A program made the translations under genes and the position numbers. This document shows positions 1 through 6,376 of a stretch of DNA of 7,105 nucleotides, one piece after another. This DNA is from an uncultured Longilinea sp. (GTDB lineage Bacteria > Chloroflexota > Anaerolineae > Anaerolineales > Anaerolineaceae): contig CALMIB010000243.1 in NCBI GenBank assembly GCA_937863945.1, positions 1 through 7,105 of the forward strand, written 5' to 3'. The notes under the pieces were generated by a model that was not told where the DNA came from, searched no databases, and worked only from the letters and a program-made list of their open reading frames with translations. Each line of letters begins with the position of its first letter. Position 1 is the stretch's first letter.

Positions 1-14
1 TTATTTCAGGGGCG

Positions 15-20
15 GGAGGT
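15..20 (+). promoter_or_regulatory. Ribosome binding site deciding the TTG start of the first CapA-like gene
   Basis: GGAGGT, a full match to the anti-Shine-Dalgarno core, lies four bases before TTG at 25. There is no ATG or GTG near the signal peptide in this frame, so this site is the main argument for a TTG start. Confidence 0.65.
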
Positions 21-24
21 TCGC

Positions 25-1665
25 TTGCCGGCCGGTCGATATCATCATTTCATCACTGCAATCCTCGCATTGGCATTTTTATCGGGGTGCGCGCCAGTTC
101 AACCCGCCGTAGGCATGCCCCCCACGCCCACGGCAGCCCCAACGGCCATCCCCACACCCATGCCCGGCCTGACGCCCACGGCTGAAACACCTGCGGTTTG
201 GATTGATCCGGAATTACCGGCGGCTTTCCGCGATTCTCTGGAATTGCCCGGCGCGTTCGTGGCGACGCAGAACCGCGAGCGCGCCGATTATCAGGTAACC
301 TGGCAAGCCGCCGATGCAGGCGGCGCCGATTGGGTGTATGCCCTGGCCGCGCCGTTCGCGACGCTGACGGATGAGGTCAGCTTCCAATCCCTGCGCGCCG
401 TCTGGAAAGGCAAAGCGGCCGAGCCCTTCAACGGGGCCGAACTCATGATGACTGTGGAAACGGCGGCTGCCTTTCGCTGGCTGTGGGGAGACTTCGATCC
501 GGAGTCAGTCCGCATCGTCCCCGCCGAAGATTTGGTCGATCTGGCCTGGGCTCGGCGCCCGGGGTGGGTCATTGTGCCTTTTGAGGAACTGACCCCGCGG
601 CTGAAGGTCATCCAGGTGGATGGCCTGTCGCCGCTTGACCCCGAATTGGATTTGCGCCGGTATCCGCTCACGGCGGTCATCGGGGTGACGGCCGGGGAGG
701 GGAATCCGTCGGCAGGGGCAGACCTGCTCGTTCAATGGGTGGGCAACCGTCGCCCGGAGCACATCGCGCGTGTATTCATGACCGGAACGACCGCAATGGT
801 GCGCCACATGGCGCTGCGCATGGAAGAAGAGGGCGTGCTTTACCCGGCTGCAAAGATCGGCAGCCTGCTGAGCTCGGCGGACGTGACCCACATCAGCAAC
901 GAAGTTGCCTTTTATTCCAATTGTCCGCCGGCCAAACCCCTGCGCGGCTCGCTGCGATTTTGTACCAGCCCGCTATATGTGCAGGTGCTTGAAGCGGTTG
1001 GCGCGGATGTGATTGAACTGACCGGCAACCATCTGTTGGACTGGGGAGCGGAGGCGATTTCGGAAACGCTGAAACTCTATGAGAGCGAGGGCTTTCGGGT
1101 GTATGGCGGCGGCTGGACGATGGAATCGGCGCGCCAGGCGCTGAAGATGGAAATTAACGGCAATCAACTCGCATTCATTGGCTGCAATCCTTCCGGTCCT
1201 GAAGCCGTCTGGGTATCGGTGGATCATCCCGGTGCCGCATCGTGTGATTATGACTGGATGGAAGCGCAAATCCGCGACCTGCGCCAGGCAGGCTACCTGC
1301 CCATCGTGACCATCCAGCACATCGAAGTGTATGATTACAAACCCACCTCGGCGCAGCGGGTGATTTCGGAGCGCATGGCGCAGGCCGGAGCGGTGTTGAT
1401 CAGCGGCAGCCAGTCGCATTACCCGCAGGGGTTCGCCTTTGTCGGCGATGCGCTGGTTCATTACGGTCTGGGCAATACCTTTTTCGATCAAATGGATTTC
1501 GGCTCCAGCCGAGGATTTCTGGACCGCAGCGTATTCTACGAAGGCCGCCTGATCAGCACCGAAGTGTTCACAATACGGCTGGAGGATTACGCCCAGCCGC
1601 GCTTGATGACGCCGGAAGAGCGGGCCGCGCTGCTGGAAACAGTCTTCACCGAGAGCGGATGGTGA
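25..1665 (+). CDS. CapA-family lipoprotein, copy 1 (binding-protein-like N-terminal domain plus CapA metallophosphatase-like domain)
   Basis: 546 aa. Seen: a hydrophobic signal segment (residues 9-20) ends in lipobox LSGC with Cys22, so the protein should be lipid-anchored outside the cytoplasm. A Pro/Thr-rich linker runs to about residue 52. Residues 57-245 resemble a PstS-type solute-binding fold (SLRAVWKG, WVIVPFEEL, a late YPLT segment). Residues 250-500 match the CapA / poly-gamma-glutamate synthesis family: SNE at 291-293, TGNHLLDWG at 333-341, QH at 431-432, SQSHYP at 462-467. The family's usual GD motif is replaced by MTGTTAMVR at 252-260. Family knowledge: CapA proteins have a calcineurin-like phosphoesterase fold and are linked to polyglutamate capsule handling; no capB/capC is present here, so the substrate is unknown. 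The TTG start at 25 is chosen because GGAGGT lies four bases upstream and the signal peptide begins directly after it. The frame is open to the left edge, so a longer start is possible but less likely. The next gene starts one base after the stop. Confidence 0.88.
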   Translation: MPAGRYHHFITAILALAFLSGCAPVQPAVGMPPTPTAAPTAIPTPMPGLTPTAETPAVWIDPELPAAFRDSLELPGAFVATQNRERADYQVTWQAADAGGADWVYALAAPFATLTDEVSFQSLRAVWKGKAAEPFNGAELMMTVETAAAFRWLWGDFDPESVRIVPAEDLVDLAWARRPGWVIVPFEELTPRLKVIQVDGLSPLDPELDLRRYPLTAVIGVTAGEGNPSAGADLLVQWVGNRRPEHIARVFMTGTTAMVRHMALRMEEEGVLYPAAKIGSLLSSADVTHISNEVAFYSNCPPAKPLRGSLRFCTSPLYVQVLEAVGADVIELTGNHLLDWGAEAISETLKLYESEGFRVYGGGWTMESARQALKMEINGNQLAFIGCNPSGPEAVWVSVDHPGAASCDYDWMEAQIRDLRQAGYLPIVTIQHIEVYDYKPTSAQRVISERMAQAGAVLISGSQSHYPQGFAFVGDALVHYGLGNTFFDQMDFGSSRGFLDRSVFYEGRLISTEVFTIRLEDYAQPRLMTPEERAALLETVFTESGW

Positions 1666-1666
1666 A

Positions 1667-3334
1667 ATGGGCAGGCTGATCCGGTTGGGCACGTCGTTCC
1701 TGGTGATCGTCACGCTGATGGGCTGCAATCTGCAAGCCGCGCAACCGGCAGCCGAATGGCCACATCTGGCACAAACCCTCATTGCCAGCGTCACACCCTT
1801 TCAACCACTGCCAACCGTCACGTTGACTCCCACGCCTGAAATCCAGGGCCTGTGGATCGATCCGGCCGTGCCGGGGACGTTGTCCGCATCGCTGGCCCTG
1901 CCTGAGGGAATGGCGTTGACCGATTCCGCCGGCAGCGCCCGGGCGCGCCTTGAACCGTCGCGGGATGCCGGCGCGCCGGTGCGCTGGTTTTATGTGCTGG
2001 CGGCTCCCTTCGCGACGATTGCGGATGACGTATCAGGCGCGGAGTTGCAGAGTTACTGGCGCGGCGAGAATGACTCGTTGATGGGCGGAGCGCCGCTCGC
2101 GCTCACCCGGGCGACCCTGCATGCGTTTGAATTCCTTTGGGGGCCTGCGGTGCAGAATAATTTGCGTGTAGCCAGTAATTATGATGAGTTGGTGCGCTGG
2201 CGCGATGTTGAAAAAGCCTGGGCAATCCTGCCATTTGACGAACTCGAACCGCAGTGGAAGGTGATGAGCATCGACGGCCAAAATCCGCTCTTGCGCGGCC
2301 TGGATGAAAATACATATCCGTTGCAGGTTTTGTTCACGCTCAACGGCCTGTATGCCGATCAAGCCGCGCAGCATGCGCTGACAAATCGCGACGAGAGCAA
2401 ACTCACCGTGCTGGTGATGACCGGCGTGACCGCGTTGGTGCGCGCGACTGCCGCTACCATGGACTTAAAGGGGGTGGAATACCCGGCCAGCAGCATCCTG
2501 GATTGGCTGACCTCGGCGGATTTGACCCATACCAGCAACGAAGTGTCCTTCTTCACGGGTTGCCCGCGGGCCAGCTACAGCGACACCAGCCTGCAGATGT
2601 GTTCGCAGCCGGACTACCTGCGTTTGCTGACCGCCGCCGGGTTCGACATTATCGAGTTGAGCGGCAATCACCTCAACGATTATGGCCGCGAGCCGCTGGT
2701 TTACACGGTCGACCTGTACCGGCAGGCCGGGCTGAAGTATTATGCCGGCGGCGGCGATTTGCAGGAGGCGCGCGCGCCGCTGCTTCTGGAAGATCACGGC
2801 AACCGGCTGGCCTTCCTGGGCTGCAACCCGGCCGGGCCGCCCACCGTGTGGGCCACCGATGCCCTGCCCGGCGCGGCTGCCTGCGATGACTACGCCTGGA
2901 TCAAAGCGGAGGCGCAGCGTTTACGCGGCGAGGGCTACCTGCCGATTATCACGCTGCAATATTATGAGGCTTACCGCCCCGAGCCGCTTGACTGGGAGCA
3001 GCGCGATTTTCGCGCCCTGGCGGAGAGCGGCGCGGTGATTGTCAGCGGCAGCCAGGCGCATTACCCGATGGGGCTGGAATTTCACAACGGCGTCTTGATC
3101 CACTATGGATTGGGTAACCTGTTCTTTGACCAGATGCGCTACACGCTGCCCAACGGCAATATCACCGATTGGACCGCGCGGGAATTCATCGACCGGCACA
3201 TCTTCTACGACGGGCGCTATATCAGCACGCAATTGTTGACCGCCCGATTGGAGGAGTACGCGCGTCCCCGGCCGATGACCGCCGGTGAGCGCGCCGATAT
3301 GCTGGGGATCATTTTTTCGGCCAGCGGCTGGTAG
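1667..3334 (+). CDS. CapA-family lipoprotein, copy 2 (tandem paralogue of the preceding gene)
   Basis: 555 aa. Seen: signal segment with lipobox LMGC (Cys20), a short Pro/Thr linker, a binding-protein-like region at about 60-245 (LAAPFATIADDV, WAILPFDEL, YPLQVLF), then a CapA-like domain from about 248. Motifs fall at nearly the same positions as in copy 1: MTGVTALVR at 251-259, SNE at 290-292, SGNHLNDYG at 332-340, SQAHYP at 462-467. Both proteins end in SGW and align along their whole length, so they arose by duplication; divergence is large, so it is old. Copy 2 has about ten extra residues near 490-505 (around NGNITDW). Position 432 is Tyr where copy 1 has His, in the region matching the CapA HWG-EY motif, so any catalytic activity may differ. 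The ATG at 1667 follows the previous TGA by one base with no good ribosome binding site of its own, which suggests translational coupling. Role inferred: envelope or surface-polymer related; ligand unknown. Confidence 0.88.
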   Translation: MGRLIRLGTSFLVIVTLMGCNLQAAQPAAEWPHLAQTLIASVTPFQPLPTVTLTPTPEIQGLWIDPAVPGTLSASLALPEGMALTDSAGSARARLEPSRDAGAPVRWFYVLAAPFATIADDVSGAELQSYWRGENDSLMGGAPLALTRATLHAFEFLWGPAVQNNLRVASNYDELVRWRDVEKAWAILPFDELEPQWKVMSIDGQNPLLRGLDENTYPLQVLFTLNGLYADQAAQHALTNRDESKLTVLVMTGVTALVRATAATMDLKGVEYPASSILDWLTSADLTHTSNEVSFFTGCPRASYSDTSLQMCSQPDYLRLLTAAGFDIIELSGNHLNDYGREPLVYTVDLYRQAGLKYYAGGGDLQEARAPLLLEDHGNRLAFLGCNPAGPPTVWATDALPGAAACDDYAWIKAEAQRLRGEGYLPIITLQYYEAYRPEPLDWEQRDFRALAESGAVIVSGSQAHYPMGLEFHNGVLIHYGLGNLFFDQMRYTLPNGNITDWTAREFIDRHIFYDGRYISTQLLTARLEEYARPRPMTAGERADMLGIIFSASGW

Positions 3335-3377
3335 GCGGGCAGCAGGCATGAATTAACAGAGTTGAACACCAGGACGG

Positions 3378-3791
3378 CTAATCGATTGAATACCTGACCG
3401 GCTTGAACAGCCCGGCCTGAATCCGGTCGCGCAGTCGTTCGGGGGTCTGCATGGCGGCTTCCACGGCGTCTACATCCGCCAGCAGGCCGGCCAAATCAAT
3501 GCCGCACTGCGAGGCTGGAAAAATCTGCAGGCAGCGCCGAGCCCGGCTGAACAATTTCCGCGCGCCGGTCAGGTTGCCACGCTGAAGGTGGTAATATCCC
3601 ACACCCACCTGCAGGATGCCCCGGTACAGGTCGCGGATCGGCCCTTTTTCAGCCCGCCAGGCAATTTCCAGGTATTCATGCGCTTCGAAGAATTTGCCGC
3701 TATTAAAATATTCCAGCCCGCGCAGAACGGTATCCGGCAACGGCTGCGGGCATGGAATGGAGTTACGGTCTAGATCCGTTGAATTTGGCAT
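3378..3791 (-). CDS. DUF309-family protein
   Basis: 137 aa, the usual small size for DUF309. Seen: the family signature FFEAHEYLEIAWR at 34-46, followed by RDLYRGILQVGVGYYHLQRGNLTGA at roughly 53-77, cut here into its recognisable parts: an HE-x(5)-W element, an RGILQ helix and the HLQRGN-x-x-GA element. The rest is predicted helical. No signal peptide or membrane segment, so it is cytoplasmic. Family knowledge: DUF309 proteins are small all-alpha proteins with a conserved FxxHExxE-x-W core and no firmly assigned biochemical role; I do not assign one. The C-terminal third (PASQCGIDLAGLLADVD onwards) looks lineage-specific. It is convergent with the CapA pair (43 bases between stop codons, no strong terminator seen) and divergent from the aminotransferase. 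The ATG at 3791 has no Shine-Dalgarno sequence upstream, but a strong promoter sits just before it. Confidence 0.87.
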   Translation of the reverse strand: MPNSTDLDRNSIPCPQPLPDTVLRGLEYFNSGKFFEAHEYLEIAWRAEKGPIRDLYRGILQVGVGYYHLQRGNLTGARKLFSRARRCLQIFPASQCGIDLAGLLADVDAVEAAMQTPERLRDRIQAGLFKPVRYSID

Positions 3792-3809
3792 GATGAAAAA
3801 CGTGCCAAA

Positions 3810-3818
3810 ATTATAGCA
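3810..3818 (-). promoter_or_regulatory. Extended -10 promoter of the DUF309 gene
   Basis: On the minus strand the sequence reads TGCTATAAT, a perfect TATAAT hexamer preceded by the TGn extension. The region 17 bp upstream reads GTGGAA, a poor -35 (3 of 6), as is common for extended -10 promoters. A start about seven bases downstream would fall near 3803, leaving a 5' leader of only about 10-12 bases before the ATG at 3791, with no Shine-Dalgarno sequence in it. Confidence 0.6.
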
Positions 3819-3851
3819 TAGGGGTGATTTCCTTCCACCTGAGCGCCGGGC

Positions 3852-3879
3852 TGGTCAGCTAAATTTGTGATAGGATAAA
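3852..3879 (+). promoter_or_regulatory. Weak candidate promoter for the aminotransferase gene
   Basis: TGGTCA (4 of 6 to TTGACA) and GATAAA (4 of 6 to TATAAT) lie 16 bp apart, about 40 bp before the start codon, in the gap between two divergent genes where a promoter is expected. The match is weak and could be chance; TAGGAT at 3871-3876 is an alternative -10. Confidence 0.25.
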
Positions 3880-3912
3880 CCTGTCTGCCTGAATAACCCA
3901 TTCCTTCTCCTC

Positions 3913-3917
3913 GAGGA
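3913..3917 (+). promoter_or_regulatory. Ribosome binding site of the aminotransferase gene, favouring the second of two ATGs
   Basis: GAGGA is the only purine-rich anti-Shine-Dalgarno match before the coding region. Spacing is two bases to ATG at 3920 and five to ATG at 3923; the second is the workable distance. Confidence 0.5.
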
Positions 3918-3922
3918 TTATG

Positions 3923-5272
3923 ATGATCGAACTGCCCGATGATGAAATCCTACCCCTTTCCATGGAACACAATTTTTGGACCTGGTCCGCGCAGGGCAAG
4001 GTCAACCCGATCCCGGTGAAATCTGCCCGGGGGGTGTATTTTTGGGATGTCAATGACAAGCGCTACCTGGATTTGAATTCGATGACCATGTGCGTTAACA
4101 TCGGGCACGGAGATGAACGCGTGATCCAGGCGATCGCCGACCAGGCACGCGAGCTGCCTTATGCGGCCCCGGGCATGGCCACCCGCGCGCGCGCCATGCT
4201 GGGGAAAAAGCTGGCGGAGATCCTGCCTGCCGGGCTCACCCGCTACCTGTACACGCTGGGCGGCGCGGACGCAAACGAGAACGCCATCAAACTGGCGCGC
4301 GGATACACCGGCAAGTTCAAGGTGCTGTCGCGCTACCGCTCCTATCACGGCGCGACCTTCGGCGCCATTTCAGCCACCGGCGATCCGCGCCGGCTGGTCT
4401 GGGAGCCGGCGGTGATGCCCGGCGTGGTGCATTTCCTGGATCCCTACCGCTACCGTTCCACCTTTCACCGCACCAATCCGGGCATTTCGGATGAAGAATT
4501 CTGCCAGGATTATCTCAACCATCTCGAAGAGATCATCCAGTATGAAGGGCCTGACACCATTGCCGCCATCCTGGTCGAGTCTGTGACCGGAACGAACGGC
4601 ATCATCGTCCCGCCGGACGGCTACCTGCCTGGCGTGCGCAGGCTGTGCGACCGCTACGGCATCGTGATGATCTGTGACGAAGTGATGAGCGGTTTCGGCC
4701 GCACAGGCGAATGGTTCGCGGTCGATCATTGGGATGTCAAGCCGGACATCCTCACCATGGCCAAGGGTTTGACCTCCGGTTATGCCCCGTTGGGGGCGGT
4801 GGCGATGAAGCAGGAAATTGCCGACGCATATAAAGACCGCGTGTACGAGGGCGGTTTGACCTACAACGGCCACCCCATCTCGCTGGCCGCGGCCGTCGCG
4901 ACTATCGAAGTGATGCAGCAGGACCACCTGGTGGAGAAGGCCAAAGCCACCGGCCAGGTGATGGCGGACATGCTGGCGGAATTGGTGGATCGGCATCCCT
5001 CGGTGGGCGAGGTGCGCTCGATCGGCCTGTTTGGCATTTTAGAGCTGGTGCGCAACCGCAAGACGCGCGAACCAATAGCGCCGTTCAACGGCTCCAGCCC
5101 GGAGATGGCAGCATATAAAAAATATCTATTGGATCACGGCGTTTTCCAGTCGATTCACTGGCACACCGCACTGGTGTTGCCGCCGTTGATCATCACCCCC
5201 GAACAGCTCGCGGAAGGGTTTGAGGTGATCGACCGTGCGCTGGAAATCACCGACCGGGCCGTTGAACGGTGA
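3923..5272 (+). CDS. Class III PLP-dependent aminotransferase (taurine--pyruvate / omega-aminotransferase-like)
   Basis: 449 aa, typical full length for class III (fold-type I) aminotransferases, which move an amino group from an amine or amino acid to an oxo acid using pyridoxal phosphate. Seen (numbered from 3923): N-terminal NFWTWSAQGKVNPIP near 16-30; phosphate-binding loop GGADANENA at 113-121; SYHGAT with His142 stacking on PLP; CDEVMSGFGRTG with Asp252 pairing with the pyridine nitrogen; TMAKGLTSGYAPLGA with Lys281 forming the Schiff base; and a C-terminal VLPPLIIT segment. All catalytic positions are intact. The WSAQGKVNPIP front and GGADANENA loop fit a subgroup often annotated as taurine--pyruvate or generic aspartate aminotransferase family; the real substrate cannot be read from sequence. 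Two ATGs are adjacent (3920, 3923); GAGGA at 3913-3917 is only two bases from the first but five from the second, so 3923 is preferred. trxB follows after 58 bp and may be co-transcribed. Cytoplasmic. Confidence 0.92.
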   Translation: MIELPDDEILPLSMEHNFWTWSAQGKVNPIPVKSARGVYFWDVNDKRYLDLNSMTMCVNIGHGDERVIQAIADQARELPYAAPGMATRARAMLGKKLAEILPAGLTRYLYTLGGADANENAIKLARGYTGKFKVLSRYRSYHGATFGAISATGDPRRLVWEPAVMPGVVHFLDPYRYRSTFHRTNPGISDEEFCQDYLNHLEEIIQYEGPDTIAAILVESVTGTNGIIVPPDGYLPGVRRLCDRYGIVMICDEVMSGFGRTGEWFAVDHWDVKPDILTMAKGLTSGYAPLGAVAMKQEIADAYKDRVYEGGLTYNGHPISLAAAVATIEVMQQDHLVEKAKATGQVMADMLAELVDRHPSVGEVRSIGLFGILELVRNRKTREPIAPFNGSSPEMAAYKKYLLDHGVFQSIHWHTALVLPPLIITPEQLAEGFEVIDRALEITDRAVER

Positions 5273-5318
5273 AACTTTTCGGGACTGTTTTCATCTAAAG
5301 GTGTGACATCATCATTTT

Positions 5319-5324
5319 GAGGAG
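5319..5324 (+). promoter_or_regulatory. Ribosome binding site of trxB
   Basis: GAGGAG lies six bases before ATG at 5331. It decides the start over the internal ATG at 5382 (Met18), which sits nearer the usual N-terminus of the family but has no purine-rich site upstream. Confidence 0.65.
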
Positions 5325-5330
5325 CATAAT

Positions 5331-6308
5331 ATGGATTTCAATTTGACCAGCCTTTCTCCGGTGGCAGAAAACAGCGACAGCATGGAGCATGTGAAGGTAC
5401 TGATTTTAGGCGCCGGTCCGGCCGGGCTGTCCGCCGCGCTGTATGCTGCCCGCGCCGAATTGAATCCGCTGGTGTTGACCGGTAATGAACTGGGCGGTCA
5501 GGCTTCACTGACCTATACAATTGAAAATTACCCCGGTTTTCCGGAGGGCGTGGGCGGCAGCGAACTGGGCGAGCTGTTCAAAAAGCAGGCCGAACGCTTT
5601 GGCGCGCGCTTTGAATATGATCTGGCCAGTGAAGTCGATTTGTCCAGCCGGCCCTTCCGCGTGAAGACCTACAGCCGGGAGTATACAGCGGATTCGTTGA
5701 TCATCGCGACCGGCGCCAGCCCCAATCATTTGAATATTCCCGGCGAGGAATTGATGGTTGGGCGGGGCGTTTCGTATTGCGCCACCTGTGACGGTTGGTT
5801 TTTCAAGGAAAAAAAGGTCGTTGTGGTGGGCGGCGGCGACAGCGCGCTGGAGGAAGCCCTGTTCCTGACGCGCTTTGCCAAAACCGTGACCATCATTCAC
5901 CGCCGGGATGCGCTGCGCGCCGGGGCCATCCTGCAGCGCCGCGCAAATGAACATGAGAAGATCCATTTCATCCTCGACAGCGTGGTGACCGAAGTGCTGG
6001 GCGAGGAGAAAGTGACCGGCGTGAACGTCAAGAATGTCAAGACCGGCGAAGAAACGGTCGTGGAAACGGACGGTATCTTCATTTTCATCGGCCACACGCC
6101 GAACACGCAGATGTTCGCCGGGCAGCTTGAAATGGACGGCCGCGGGATCATCATTGCCGACAGCCTGATGCACACCAGCATCCCGGGCGTGTTTGCCGCC
6201 GGCGAGGTGATGGATTCGACCTACCGCCAGGTGGTCACCTCTGCGGGCATGGGCGCGGCGGCCGCGATCGAGGCTACCCGCTTCCTGGAGCGCGAGGAAG
6301 TGCGCTGA
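5331..6308 (+). CDS. trxB: Thioredoxin-disulfide reductase
   Basis: 325 aa, close to the usual 310-320 of low-molecular-weight bacterial thioredoxin reductases. The enzyme passes electrons from NADPH through FAD and a redox disulfide to thioredoxin in the cytoplasm. Seen: FAD-binding GAGPAGL at 27-33, ENYPGFP near 65-71, redox-active CATC at 150-153 followed by DG, NADPH-binding GGGDSA at 167-172, HRRD near 191-194, and a C-terminal FAD segment AAGEVMDSTYRQVVTSAG near 290-307. An 18-residue leader precedes the usual family start (MEHVKVLILG); it is polar, has no signal-peptide character, and is kept because the ribosome binding site favours 5331. In the second FAD motif the usual Asp of AAGD is Glu, a conservative change. 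The related ferredoxin/flavodoxin-NADP reductases lack CxxC, so this assignment is firm. It follows the aminotransferase by 58 bp without an obvious own promoter and ends at a strong terminator. Confidence 0.95.
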   Translation: MDFNLTSLSPVAENSDSMEHVKVLILGAGPAGLSAALYAARAELNPLVLTGNELGGQASLTYTIENYPGFPEGVGGSELGELFKKQAERFGARFEYDLASEVDLSSRPFRVKTYSREYTADSLIIATGASPNHLNIPGEELMVGRGVSYCATCDGWFFKEKKVVVVGGGDSALEEALFLTRFAKTVTIIHRRDALRAGAILQRRANEHEKIHFILDSVVTEVLGEEKVTGVNVKNVKTGEETVVETDGIFIFIGHTPNTQMFAGQLEMDGRGIIIADSLMHTSIPGVFAAGEVMDSTYRQVVTSAGMGAAAAIEATRFLEREEVR

Positions 6309-6324
6309 CCCATCCTTTGGAACT

Positions 6325-6358
6325 AAAAACGGTCTGGAAAAAAACCAGACCGTTTTTT
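6325..6358. terminator. Bidirectional intrinsic terminator between trxB and the LysM gene
   Basis: AAAAACGGTCTGG (6325-6337) and CCAGACCGTTTTT (6345-6357) form a perfect 13-bp stem around a seven-A loop, with the T-tract running to 6358. Read on the other strand the same hairpin ends in a run of five T, so it can terminate both the rightward trxB transcript (17 bases after its stop) and the leftward LysM gene transcript (19 bases after its stop). Confidence 0.93.
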
Positions 6359-6376
6359 GTTGCAGATTTTGGTGGA

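Noticed and set aside
973..1794. Long minus-strand open frame (273 codons) opposite the two CapA-like genes
   Set aside because: It lies antisense to two well-supported lipoprotein genes, spans their junction, and its translation is His/Arg/Gln-rich without any recognisable motif. It is a by-product of GC-rich codon use.
3335..3377. Possible terminator between the convergent CapA copy 2 and DUF309 genes
   Set aside because: No stable GC-rich stem followed by a T-run is present in the 43-base gap.
4370..4996. Minus-strand open frame (208 codons) opposite the aminotransferase
   Set aside because: The translation is rich in His, Arg and Asp with no motif, and the plus strand carries an intact aminotransferase through the whole interval.
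5273..5330. Possible promoter between the aminotransferase and trxB
   Set aside because: No pair of hexamers with acceptable match and 16-18 bp spacing could be found; only the ribosome binding site is clear.
5810..5816. A AAA AAG heptamer in frame within trxB, identical to the dnaX-type slippery sequence
   Set aside because: It encodes Lys-rich residues just before the conserved VVVVGGGD strand, where TrxB proteins are commonly Lys-rich. There is no suitably spaced upstream Shine-Dalgarno or obvious downstream hairpin, and the -1 frame gives a meaningless Arg-rich tail.
5505..6173. Minus-strand open frame (222 codons) opposite trxB
   Set aside because: It is fully antisense to a complete thioredoxin reductase and has no ribosome binding site or recognisable domain.
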